Below, in pieces: positions 1-8,017 of a DNA stretch of 39,492 nt; within the stretch, counting starts at the first letter, position 1; each line of letters starts with the position of its first letter. This stretch comes from Treponema berlinense (GTDB lineage: Bacteria > Spirochaetota > Spirochaetia > Treponematales > Treponemataceae), in assembly GCF_900167025.1 (NCBI RefSeq), contig NZ_FUXC01000015.1, positions 1 through 39,492 of the forward strand, read 5' to 3'. The translations under genes were made by a program, and so were the position numbers. The notes beneath the pieces were generated by a model. That model saw nothing but the letters and a program-made list of their open reading frames with translations. It did no database searches and had not been told where the DNA came from.

Positions 1-543
1 ATCAGGTATGGTCAACGGATATCACTTACATAAAGCTTTCGACAGGAAATGTTTACCTGATGGCAATAATCGACTGGTTCTCAAGGAAGGTCTTAAGCTG
101 GCGCGTATTCAACACGATGGATGCGCTGCAGTATGCAAATCTTCTGAAGGAAACAATCGAAGAATACGGCTGTCCTGCAATCTTCAACACAGACCAGGGA
201 AGCCAGTTTACATCTGATGTTTTTATAAAAGTTCTTGTCGATTACGACATCCAAATCAGCATGGACGGAAAAGAGAGGGCTTTGGATAACATCAGAATTG
301 AGCGTCTTTGGAGAAGTCTCAAGTACGAGGACATCTATCTTAAACGCTATGAAACAATGAAAGACTTGAAAGCCGGCATAAATGCCTACTTCAACTTCTA
401 CAACACGGCGAGGTTTCATCAGTCGCTGGATTACAATGTACCTGATGAAATGTATAAATGCTTCCAGTACAATGAACTGGAAAGAAAACGGGCTGCATAA
501 TTTTTTACACCTTAAACCTGTGAAAATTTTGTGTTGACTAAAT
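1..543 (+). mobile_element. IS3-family insertion sequence, right part only
   Basis: The window opens inside an IS3-family element. The transposase frame is open from base 3 and ends at 500. About 43 bases of non-coding terminus follow, and then the sequence becomes the interrupted hsdR gene. The exact end is not fixed; it lies near 540-545, where the HsdR reading frame (ending RYNQ on the minus strand) breaks. The left end is outside the window, so neither the target duplication nor the rest of hsdR can be checked. Confidence 0.8.
3..500 (+). CDS. IS3-family transposase (OrfB/rve integrase core), 5' truncated by the window
   Basis: This is the catalytic C-terminal part of a DDE transposase that moves the IS3 element. 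The frame is open from the left edge and begins with WSTDITYI, carrying the first Asp of the catalytic triad. NTDQGSQFTS carries the second Asp, and the RIERLWRSLKYE block carries the Glu. The tail (YFNFYNTARFHQSL) matches the usual YN..R.H..L ending of IS3/IS150 OrfB proteins. An internal ATG at 60 is not the real start; the protein continues out of the window. The stop is TAA. The domain looks intact, so the copy could be active if its left half is whole. Confidence 0.9.
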   Translation, partial: QVWSTDITYIKLSTGNVYLMAIIDWFSRKVLSWRVFNTMDALQYANLLKETIEEYGCPAIFNTDQGSQFTSDVFIKVLVDYDIQISMDGKERALDNIRIERLWRSLKYEDIYLKRYETMKDLKAGINAYFNFYNTARFHQSLDYNVPDEMYKCFQYNELERKRAA

Positions 544-551
544 AGCGCAGT

Positions 552-1367
552 TTACTGATTATAACGGCAGACCTTTTTAATGCCAGAATCATAGATGATA
601 AAGTTATGAATTATGTCCAAAAGACGTTCTTTCTGAAAAATTCTGTAGCACTGCTTTTCGAGCAGGTTCAAATGTTTTGAGCAGGCAGTTTCAATCTCTT
701 TATCTAAATCATCTTTGTCTTGCAGCTGGTCTGTAAAATTATCTTCCTTCCATTCAAGATAATATTTTTCTGTAGTTCCGCTTGTCCCATATCGCAAGCC
801 TTCACTGTCATTTGCAGCGGCGCAAATCTGAACAGTAGAGAAAAATCTTTGAATAAACTGTTCGCGCTGATTTGTAACATTCTGGCGGATGCCGTCAGCA
901 ACACTTACAGTACTTTTTTTTAATTCCATTACCGCAACTGCAATGCCGTTTATATAAAGAACAATATAAGGACGTTTTTCGACATTACCGTTTACGGTTA
1001 CTTCTTCCGCAATGTAAAAATTATTTTTCTCCGGTTCTTCCCAATTTATAAAATAAACCGTCTTTGGAGATTCTCCAGGATGCTCTGCAAGTTTAAGACC
1101 GTATTTTAAAATTCGATAAACTTCTTTGTTTGTGTGGTATGGAGACTGGGAAAAGTCCGAAAGAATCTGATAAAACTTTGTTTGTATTGCATCAACAAAA
1201 TCAACCGAGAATCCCGAATCATACAAAAATTTCTTCCAGTCACCCCAGCGAATGTTGTAGTTTTGATCTTCCGACAGATTGCCCAGATATTTATAGCCCA
1301 GTTCTTTTTGAAAGAATGTAACAATGCGGTTTTGAGTCTCGCGTTCAGGGTGAGCTGATTTTGTCAT
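552..1367 (-). pseudogene. hsdR: Type I restriction subunit R (HsdR), N-terminal fragment cut by an IS3 element
   Basis: HsdR normally cleaves DNA and translocates it as part of the HsdR2M2S1 complex, using an N-terminal PD-(D/E)xK nuclease and a following helicase motor. Only about 270 residues remain. They cover the nuclease domain, including VLYINGIAVAVMELKKS, and end at FIIYDSGIKKVCRYNQ, just before the helicase would begin. In this family the block normally reads RPD-[IV]VL; here the codon at residue 134 is TAT (Tyr), one base from GAT (Asp). If I read the alignment correctly, the nuclease was disabled as well as the gene being truncated. The start ATG overlaps the upstream ATPase stop (ATGA), with an AGGAGG ribosome site. 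The missing helicase half may lie beyond the left edge. Confidence 0.85.
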
Positions 1368-2725
1368 TTGGATTCCTCCTGGTTACAATAATGGGTTTTA
1401 TCAAAATTCTGTAGATATTTTTTTAGCATAAAGCAGCAGAAATAAGGAAATGTATAAAACTTACCATTGAATCCAATGTTTTTTTTGCAAAGTTTTATTC
1501 CATAATGAATATCCGCATATTTTTCTTTCTCAATCAAATTACAAAGTGATTTTGTTGCATTGTCGCTGGCTTTAACTTCTACAGGAATCAAACCTCTCAT
1601 ATCCCTCACAAAAAAATCCATCTCCAAAGTTGATTTTTCATTCTTAAAATAATAAAGACCATACCCCTGTTTTACAAAAGCATCTGCTATTATATTTTCA
1701 TAGATTGCGCCTTTATAGGTATTAAAGTTTCTATTCTGCCTGAAATCAATCTGAGCCTCTTCATCAAGAGAGGCAATCAAAAGACCTGTATCACGCCAAT
1801 AAATCTTATAATCATTCGGTTTGTAATTTCCCTTAAGTGGAAGCTCCGGACTTTCAAGACAATAACAGATATTAATGATTCCGGCATCATTCAGCCAGTC
1901 TATTGTCCCAATGTATTCTCTGTTTCTAGCGCCAGGAGCAACTTTTGTAATTTGGTAACGCTTGTTTTCTTTTGCAAGAAAAACCGAAATATGATTATAA
2001 ACATTCTTAAGCTTAGCCTTATCAAGCCCGAATGCATATTTTGTAATGTCATCTTCGTAAGATTTCAAAATCTGCCGCTGTTCCTGCAATGTACCGGAAT
2101 AATTTTTATTGGTGATGAACATATCTACAACCTTAGGCATTCCACCCAAAGTTGTGTATTCCATAAAGTTTTCCATCCATACATTGTATTCAAGTTCGCC
2201 AAAAGGAGCCTGATTTATCATGTGTTCCAGAATGCTGTCTATTTGTTCCTGCTTATAACCTTTCGCCCAAAGGAATTCTTCAAAATCCAGTGAATACATT
2301 TCATAATCAGTTTTATAACCTACACTGACAGAAGTAATTTGATTGTAATTGATGCCCAAAAGTGAACCAGAGCAGATTACATCATATCTGCCGTCAATCT
2401 TAAAAAACTTAAGGCTTGTAGTGCAGTCAGGAAAAACCTGAATTTCATCAAAAAGAATCAATGTTTCATTTGGTATAAAATTCCAGTCTGGCCTTAAAAG
2501 AGTGATTTCCCTTATTATAGATTCCGGTGAATATCCATTTTTAAAAACCGTTTTAAACTGCGGATCTGTAATAAAATTGATTTCGATATAGTTCTTGTAA
2601 GACTTTGCAAAATTCCTTACAGAAAAGGTTTTTCCGATTTGCCTTGCACCTTTTATTACAAGAGGGAGCCTGTCTGGATTGTTTTTCCACTGAATCAAAT
2701 AATCATCTACTTTTCGCCTAAGCAT
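1364..2725 (-). CDS. AAA ATPase with DUF4143 C-terminal domain
   Basis: This 453-aa protein belongs to the AAA_14/DUF4143 family, common in accessory regions of Treponema, Bacteroides and archaea; its molecular role is not established. Walker A is GARQIGKT (residues 26-33) and Walker B is the LILFDEIQ block near residue 90. The C-terminal part has a PD-(D/E)xK-like pattern, LEMDFF followed by IPVEVKA, which suggests a nuclease-like or degenerate nuclease fold. It has its own promoter: a TATAAT box ends 6 nt before the ATG, so the transcript would be leaderless. Three repeats at 32-bp spacing lie just upstream. Its stop overlaps the hsdR start, so it probably drives hsdR expression. It could be a solitary toxin or defence gene inserted in the R-M operon. 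Confidence 0.85.
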   Translation of the reverse strand: MLRRKVDDYLIQWKNNPDRLPLVIKGARQIGKTFSVRNFAKSYKNYIEINFITDPQFKTVFKNGYSPESIIREITLLRPDWNFIPNETLILFDEIQVFPDCTTSLKFFKIDGRYDVICSGSLLGINYNQITSVSVGYKTDYEMYSLDFEEFLWAKGYKQEQIDSILEHMINQAPFGELEYNVWMENFMEYTTLGGMPKVVDMFITNKNYSGTLQEQRQILKSYEDDITKYAFGLDKAKLKNVYNHISVFLAKENKRYQITKVAPGARNREYIGTIDWLNDAGIINICYCLESPELPLKGNYKPNDYKIYWRDTGLLIASLDEEAQIDFRQNRNFNTYKGAIYENIIADAFVKQGYGLYYFKNEKSTLEMDFFVRDMRGLIPVEVKASDNATKSLCNLIEKEKYADIHYGIKLCKKNIGFNGKFYTFPYFCCFMLKKYLQNFDKTHYCNQEESK

Positions 2726-2731
2726 AATGAC

Positions 2732-2737
2732 ATTATA
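2732..2737 (-). promoter_or_regulatory. Promoter -10 box giving a leaderless ATPase transcript
   Basis: A perfect TATAAT lies on the minus strand with only 6 nt between it and the ATG at 2725. Transcription would start at or next to the start codon. I see no convincing -35 box at 17 bp, consistent with the upstream repeats taking that role or binding a regulator. Confidence 0.5.
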
Positions 2738-2747
2738 AACCCACTAA

Positions 2748-2820
2748 TCACATTTTTCCAGTGTTTTTTGAGGTAAAAATCACATTTTTCCTGACATTTT
2801 AAGGGTAATTTTCACATTTG
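2748..2820. repeat. Three direct repeats with exact 32-bp spacing upstream of the ATPase gene
   Basis: TCACATTTTTCC occurs at 2748 and 2780, and its shortened form TCACATTT at 2812. The starts are 32 and 32 bp apart, about three helical turns. The first two 32-bp units agree at roughly 22 of 32 positions. The third copy also pairs with ATGTGGGA downstream as an inverted repeat. Position and helical phasing suggest operator sites on one face of the DNA. Confidence 0.55.
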
Positions 2821-2838
2821 TTAAAAAATGTGGGATTT

Positions 2839-3576
2839 TTAATAACTCAAGTCAATAAGTTCGATTAATGTTTTAGGAATATCCTGTTCTTGCCATCGGG
2901 TAGTTAGATAGGCCTCAAAGGAATTTTTATTCATATATGATGCAAATAAATGTTTATGAGTTTCACGATGTTCATTATCAGTATTATCTAATAAATCAAA
3001 TATTGGTTTAAAAATATTTCGAAAACGTTTATTAATAGCTTCAAAATACTGACATTCTAATTCTGGACGTTTTTTAATTTGGTAACACTTGCCATTTTCA
3101 ATATAAAAATCATCAAGTTCTGTATTAAACCATGTGTTGTCGTTTGAAATTGGAAAACTGATTTGGGCGATTTCCTCAGAATATAACTGACGTACTTTTT
3201 CTCCACGTTTTAAATAATATGCAAGTTCATCTATTACTTCCATTTTTGATATTGTTATAGGATTTTCAGAATGTTCGTTATATTTTATTTCAACAGACAA
3301 ATTATTTATAAAATCTTTCATTTCAGCAAACAATATTGAGAACTCAGTGTTGTATTTGTCTTGTTTGGAATTCTTAGAGTCTATCTGCAAAGTATAAATG
3401 ACAAGAATAACAGATAGAACAGTAAGCACAGGCGTAATTATAGTTGTAAAAATAGTACATCTCATTTCTATATTTGACTTTTGATATTTAGATGAAGAAA
3501 GCTTTTTCGCAAGGCCAAAAGAAAATGCAAGTGCAATTAAAAATAAAAAAATGATTACAATAGTCAGTATTGTCAT
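2839..3576 (-). CDS. Two-TM membrane protein, possible abortive-infection (putAbiC-like) protein
   Basis: This 245-aa protein has two strongly hydrophobic segments at its start (about residues 2-22 and 43-63) separated by a short basic loop. A cytoplasmic helical domain of about 170 residues follows. This layout, and the C-terminal helix pattern around RFRNIFKPIFDLLDN and SFEAYLTTRW, resemble the 'putative phage abortive infection protein' family. I cannot confirm that without a profile search. A good ribosome site (AAGGAG) sits just upstream, and the start follows the AlbA-type remnant stop by 12 nt, so it belongs to the same hsdM-led operon. Its location inside an R-M operon supports a defence role by context only. 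Confidence 0.6.
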   Translation of the reverse strand: MTILTIVIIFLFLIALAFSFGLAKKLSSSKYQKSNIEMRCTIFTTIITPVLTVLSVILVIYTLQIDSKNSKQDKYNTEFSILFAEMKDFINNLSVEIKYNEHSENPITISKMEVIDELAYYLKRGEKVRQLYSEEIAQISFPISNDNTWFNTELDDFYIENGKCYQIKKRPELECQYFEAINKRFRNIFKPIFDLLDNTDNEHRETHKHLFASYMNKNSFEAYLTTRWQEQDIPKTLIELIDLSY

Positions 3577-3588
3577 AATGATATCTCC

Positions 3589-4544
3589 TTATTGTTTTAC
3601 AATCTCCCAGTATCCAGACTTGTCCGAACCGACACGCTGAATCGCGCCGATTTCCACTAATTTTGCCAAAGCTCGTGTTACCGTGGCCCGTGACATTCCA
3701 ATTTTTTCAGAAATCTTTTCTTTTGATAAATTAGGATTATCAGCAATAACGGCAAGAACCAATTTTACAGGCTCATTTGCCTTGAACATCATCATAATAT
3801 CATTTGGATGAACTGTATATTCCGGCCCGGCAATTCCATATTCCTTACAAAGATTGCAAATCTTTTCAATGCCGCGGCCCCAGCTTTCTATAAAGCCCGC
3901 TCTAAAGAATGTATTCGCAATATCCGGGTTATGGGGAAGTGAGCGATGTTTTTGCATTAAGATCCTGATTCGAAAGCTTCAAGTCATCTTTACTCATTCT
4001 TCCGCTACGAATGGCTTCACGGTGGAAAATATCAAAGCTTTCTTTATTAAGGTCTTCAACGCTCACATTTTCAAGCGGAACAGAATCCCAGTTTTTACCA
4101 GTCTTACGCAAAAGAAAATTAGTCAGTGCCGAACCTTGCAAAAGCTGTTTTGTGCTGCCAGTCCTATAATGATACTCCCCCTTGTAATTTACAGAATAAG
4201 GATTTTCTTCAACAGTGATTTTTATAACATCAAGTCCATTCTCAGTAATCAAATCCACATCAACAATCAGCCCAAGAGCATCACGAACTTTATTGGGAAT
4301 ATCTTCCATAGGTTTCTTTGAATCAGCAAGGCCACAAACAGAACCGTCATAACGCTTACCAATATAAAGCACACCGCCCTGAGCATTTGCAAAACGTCGC
4401 AATCCGCTTCGCGTCTTGCTAAACAAGTTTTGACAAGCAAAACTCGCCAAACATAATCGGATGTTTATTGACACTTCTTCTAAATTTAGGAGATAGGCAA
4501 GAGTGCCAAGATTCTTTGTATTCGATTAACTGGGATTCGGACAT
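3589..4544 (-). pseudogene. AlbA_2/Schlafen-domain (RecG-like) transcriptional regulator, degraded
   Basis: Pieces of a DNA-binding AlbA_2/AAA_4-type ATPase or regulator are visible in order. An intact start (MSESQLIEYKESWH, ATG at 4544, AGGAG ribosome site) is followed by about 80 nt of unrelated, hairpin-containing sequence with a stop. Next comes the core FANAQGGVLYIGKRYDG through to LSNQDLN (open frame 3929-4474). After a frame change come FFRAGFIESWGRGIEKI and a winged-helix tail ending WEIVKQ (3589-3957). The central segment between LSNQDL and the FRAG[FY]IE block is missing compared with the usual protein of about 400-500 aa. The gene therefore has an insertion, an internal deletion and a frameshift. 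It lies between the Cys/His-cluster gene and the two-TM gene in the type I R-M operon. Confidence 0.8.
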
Positions 4545-4563
4545 TTTTTGACACTCCTGTGGT

Positions 4564-5652
4564 TTAAGATTTTACATAGCACTTTGATAATACATTAGGA
4601 AGTTTTTTATAGTTATTCAAATTATACTCTTGAATACATTTTTTTATTTTAGCACCCTCTTCTTCCTCATAATCACAAATCATCATTGTTGTCGTAGTTA
4701 TAGCATCATGAACCACAGGATCATTCTCAATAGTTTGTATTGATGCTGAATAAAAATAATCCTCAGAATATTTTAGAATTATATATAAAAGTAATTGAAG
4801 TCTTTCTTCCTGACTTAAGTTACTATAATGTTTTGCAAATTGTGAATATCTTTGGAAATGCTTTTTGTAAAACACAATAATATAAGTATAATCTTTTTCA
4901 GGAAAAACACATACATGCATATCCTGTAAATCATATTTTTTATCAGTATTAAACACATCATTAATTATTTCGCCATCAAAGCCTGTAATAAGCGAAATAC
5001 TTCCCTGAAAAGCAAAAGGACATGTATAGTCAAGTTTTCTATATTCTACAATTCGATAATATCCATTTGTATTGGAGTTCAAGAGTTTTTTAGTATCGTA
5101 AATCGCTTTAAAAGAATCCTTTTTATCTCTATCACCAGGTTTCAAGACCGGCTCTAATAATGCTGAATTTGGCAACTGCAAGTTTTCTAACATCTTAGGG
5201 AATGCTTTAGCCTCCACAGCTTTTTTATAATAAAATTTCAAATAATTCTTCAGAGCAATTTGGTGCAACACTTTATCAGGAGGATTTTTGTCTGGATATT
5301 TTTCAAAGGTTTCATATTCTTTAAATATTTTTTCATCACAATCTCTGCATATTAGCCTAAAAGTTCCAGCCTCATTAACTCCTTTATCATCATCAACAGC
5401 AGGAATCTTTACTAATCCATTAAAAATTTTTACATCTCCATTTATGGCAATAGCTCTTAAACATCTGGCTGGTACAGAATGAGAATTACAAAATGGATTT
5501 TTTGATGAATTGCAAATTAAACAGTTATTAGGTTTTACATTTTTTTTAGCAAAAGATTCACCCATAGAAAGAGCTTTATGAAAATTTATATTCTGTTCCT
5601 TTGGTAGTGCATTTTCTGGAAATAATTCTTCTAATCTAAAAATCTCAGTCAT
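4564..5652 (-). CDS. Unrecognised R-M operon protein with an HNH-like Cys/His cluster
   Basis: I do not recognise this 362-aa protein as a named family. Near the N terminus it has C44-x2-C47, C55, H58 (NSHSVPARCL) and then C102-x2-C105 (ICRDCDEK). This spacing is like a treble-clef/HNH zinc site (CxxC ... H ... CxxC), as in HNH endonucleases. The catalytic His would be H58, but I do not see an unambiguous second His. The rest is soluble, mixed alpha/beta, without membrane segments. It starts 11 nt after hsdS with a strong AAGGAGG ribosome site, so it is co-transcribed with hsdS. It may be an accessory nuclease or a defence cargo gene carried inside the R-M operon. Confidence 0.7.
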   Translation of the reverse strand: MTEIFRLEELFPENALPKEQNINFHKALSMGESFAKKNVKPNNCLICNSSKNPFCNSHSVPARCLRAIAINGDVKIFNGLVKIPAVDDDKGVNEAGTFRLICRDCDEKIFKEYETFEKYPDKNPPDKVLHQIALKNYLKFYYKKAVEAKAFPKMLENLQLPNSALLEPVLKPGDRDKKDSFKAIYDTKKLLNSNTNGYYRIVEYRKLDYTCPFAFQGSISLITGFDGEIINDVFNTDKKYDLQDMHVCVFPEKDYTYIIVFYKKHFQRYSQFAKHYSNLSQEERLQLLLYIILKYSEDYFYSASIQTIENDPVVHDAITTTTMMICDYEEEEGAKIKKCIQEYNLNNYKKLPNVLSKCYVKS

Positions 5653-5663
5653 ATTCTTCCTCC

Positions 5664-6995
5664 TTACACCAACCTAATCTTCCCCGTGAGCAATTGTTGC
5701 ATCATGGCGGTTTTGAGGTTGCGATATTTTTCTAGTTTTGTGTTTAAGGTTTCTATTTCTTTGTCCATGCTGGAAAGGACATTGGCGATGGCGGTTTGTT
5801 CTTCTTTTGAAGATGGCTGGATTATTAGAGTACTTGCTAATGTATCTGAATTAATTGAATCAAAAGTTGAACCAGTAGATGTTTTAGACCAAGAATCTTC
5901 AATAAAAATAAGATAATAATATAAGAAATCTGAAATTCTTTGTATTGCACAAACACCTCGACCTAAACAACAATCAAAAGTTGCTTTTGCAACATTTCCG
6001 ACCGGGGCTCTAACAGTAAAAATAACATCACCTTTTCTTGCAGTTTTAGTTATATGTGTTGTATAAAATCTACAAATAGTTTTGCGATTTGATATATCTG
6101 CATTTCCTTGAATTAGAACCATTCCTTTCTGAGTATTATAACAATCAGAGTTAGGTGATTGTCCCATAATAATTGTCGAAATTTCTCCCAATGTTTTCAC
6201 CTCCCAATCTTCGGGTATTTCTCCCAGTTCGGTTTGTTTCATTTTAGCTGACAAACGGATTTGTTCAGGACTAACGTCCTTCACTTCTTTTGTGTGAGTA
6301 CCGTTAGGTACAAACAAATCTGTTTGTTTATTACCAAAACCTGGGAGGCGTTTTTTGCCGGTGAGGAGATTTTGCATTGTGCCCTGTTTGATGTTCTTTT
6401 TCTTTTGAATGAGTTTTTCTGTTGTGGAAATAAGTGCATCTACATCGGAAAGGGCTTTTGCGATTCGTTGTTGTTCTTGTATAGATGAAGGTATATTGAT
6501 ATAACAAGTTCGGACATCTTCTTTATTTAATTTTGGTTGAGCAGAAGACGCTGCTTTTGAAATCAATTGATTATAAACAGCTCCATGAGAAAAAGCATAA
6601 TATGCAAATGTATTATCAATTTTTTGATTAAAAAATTTAATTAAAAACATGTTAGGGCCCAAGGTGCCTCTAAACATTAGATTTTCTGGATAAATAAATG
6701 AAAATCCAGCATAGGCTCCAACATTTGCTAATAATAATTCTCCTCCATGTAAAGAAGATTTCTTTAAGAAATCATATGAATATTTTGAAACATAAACTCC
6801 TTCATTAGTAAAATTCGTTCTAATATCAGTTAGCCTAATCAAACGTGCATATGAAGGATATTCTAAATAACGTACATTTCTTGCTAAACTTTCAAATGAA
6901 CCATTTGCTGTATAGTCAGTTAAAATATCTATTAAATCTCTTAGAGTATGTTCCTTCCAATCATCAGGAATCAATCCAATTTCTGTCTGCTTCAT
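5664..6995 (-). CDS. hsdS: Type I restriction-modification specificity subunit HsdS
   Basis: HsdS reads the bipartite DNA target for the HsdM methyltransferase and HsdR. The protein is about 443 aa from the chosen start and has the expected two-fold repeat: each half opens with a [IL]G.IP[DE]DW motif (TEIGLIPDDW, TELGEIPEDW) followed by a target-recognition domain. Each half ends in a long helix (EEQQRIAKALSDVDALI-like, then QGTMQNLLTGKKRL; EEQTAIANVLSSMDKEI, then MMQQLLTGKIRLV). Both halves appear intact. I prefer the ATG at 6995, which forms an ATGA overlap with the fic stop and has GGAG upstream; an in-frame ATG at 7010 lacks a ribosome site. Translation is therefore coupled to fic. Confidence 0.93.
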   Translation of the reverse strand: MKQTEIGLIPDDWKEHTLRDLIDILTDYTANGSFESLARNVRYLEYPSYARLIRLTDIRTNFTNEGVYVSKYSYDFLKKSSLHGGELLLANVGAYAGFSFIYPENLMFRGTLGPNMFLIKFFNQKIDNTFAYYAFSHGAVYNQLISKAASSAQPKLNKEDVRTCYINIPSSIQEQQRIAKALSDVDALISTTEKLIQKKKNIKQGTMQNLLTGKKRLPGFGNKQTDLFVPNGTHTKEVKDVSPEQIRLSAKMKQTELGEIPEDWEVKTLGEISTIIMGQSPNSDCYNTQKGMVLIQGNADISNRKTICRFYTTHITKTARKGDVIFTVRAPVGNVAKATFDCCLGRGVCAIQRISDFLYYYLIFIEDSWSKTSTGSTFDSINSDTLASTLIIQPSSKEEQTAIANVLSSMDKEIETLNTKLEKYRNLKTAMMQQLLTGKIRLV

Positions 6996-8011
6996 TCGTT
7001 TACTCTCCATTCGCCGCCTTTTGCTCCGCCTAGCCGTTCAATCATTTTTGTTTCTTTCAGTTTGTCGATATGTTTTTGGACGGCACTTGGATTTATGCCC
7101 AGTTCACTGCAAAGTTCTTTTCTTGAGATTTTTGGATTCTGTTTTATTAATTCTAAAATTTTCAATGTGGTTTCTGACCACTTTTTCTGACCACCCACGC
7201 TTATTTTCTGACCACCTTTAATGTCGTCAGATTCCATCGAAGCCTTGTATTCATCTATCTGCTTCTGCAAATTATCCACATGATGATTCATCATAAAATC
7301 TATGAAATCCTTTGAAGCATCTTTTTCCTGACTTTGCGCAAGGCTCTGGATGTATTCGGCTCGTTTTTCTTTTTTTACGATTGAAGGAATACAGCCGGCT
7401 TCATACTGAATCATGTTCATGACAAGACGGCTCATTCTACCATTACCGTCTGCCCACGGATGAATTGAAACAATGCGGTAATGAGCTTCAAAACTGAGTT
7501 CGTAGAGTTTGTGAATGTCGTTTTTATCAACAACCTTTCGTTCAGCATTGAGCCAGTCACAAAATTTCTGCAGTCTGTCAGGAACCTTCTGCCAAGCAAG
7601 ATAGGATTTCCCGCCTCGTCCCGCACTTACATTCAAAAGCCTCAAGTCCCCCTTTGCAGAAGAAAAGTCTCCGCCAATCGTTTTATAAGTGGAGCCGGTA
7701 TTTTGCATGACAAGGGCGGCAAGGCTACATAAAAGTTCGATTGAAAAGTCTGCGTGGGATTTTGCATAAATAAAACTCTGCTCATAGGCCTTTTTTAAAT
7801 CGAGGTTCATCAGCTGTTCCGCCATAGGCTTGTTCGTGCTGATTCCCTCGTCGAACAAAAGCTGATTTTCTATTTCGGTAACAGTTGAGCCTTCTATTGC
7901 AGTTGAATGGGTGATAATTGAATACAGATAGAATTTTTCATAATCAAGCTGCTGATTTATTCCAAGAGAAAGATACTCGTTCACTGTTTCAATTAGATTC
8001 TGCTTCATCAT
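6992..8011 (-). CDS. Fic-domain protein with C-terminal winged helix, embedded between hsdM and hsdS
   Basis: Fic enzymes typically transfer AMP from ATP to a target hydroxyl. The catalytic loop is complete: HPWADGNGRMSR (residues 184-195), fitting HPFx[D/E]GNGRxxR. An N-terminal auto-inhibitory helix is present, S36-TAI-E40-G41, matching (S/T)xxxE(G/N), so it is a self-inhibited class. Residues of about 268-335 form a winged helix (ISRKELCSELGINPSAVQKH), implying DNA binding and self-regulation. It starts 6 nt after the hsdM stop, with the ribosome site GGAG overlapping that stop, and its own stop overlaps hsdS. Such tight coupling between M and S suggests a role linked to the R-M complex rather than a random neighbour. 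Confidence 0.92.
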   Translation of the reverse strand: MMKQNLIETVNEYLSLGINQQLDYEKFYLYSIITHSTAIEGSTVTEIENQLLFDEGISTNKPMAEQLMNLDLKKAYEQSFIYAKSHADFSIELLCSLAALVMQNTGSTYKTIGGDFSSAKGDLRLLNVSAGRGGKSYLAWQKVPDRLQKFCDWLNAERKVVDKNDIHKLYELSFEAHYRIVSIHPWADGNGRMSRLVMNMIQYEAGCIPSIVKKEKRAEYIQSLAQSQEKDASKDFIDFMMNHHVDNLQKQIDEYKASMESDDIKGGQKISVGGQKKWSETTLKILELIKQNPKISRKELCSELGINPSAVQKHIDKLKETKMIERLGGAKGGEWRVNE

Positions 8012-8017
8012 CTGCTC

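Noticed and set aside
2748-2820. CRISPR-like short repeats with 32-bp period
   Set aside because: Only three partial copies, repeat unit 8-12 bp, spacers partly similar to each other, no cas genes in the window.
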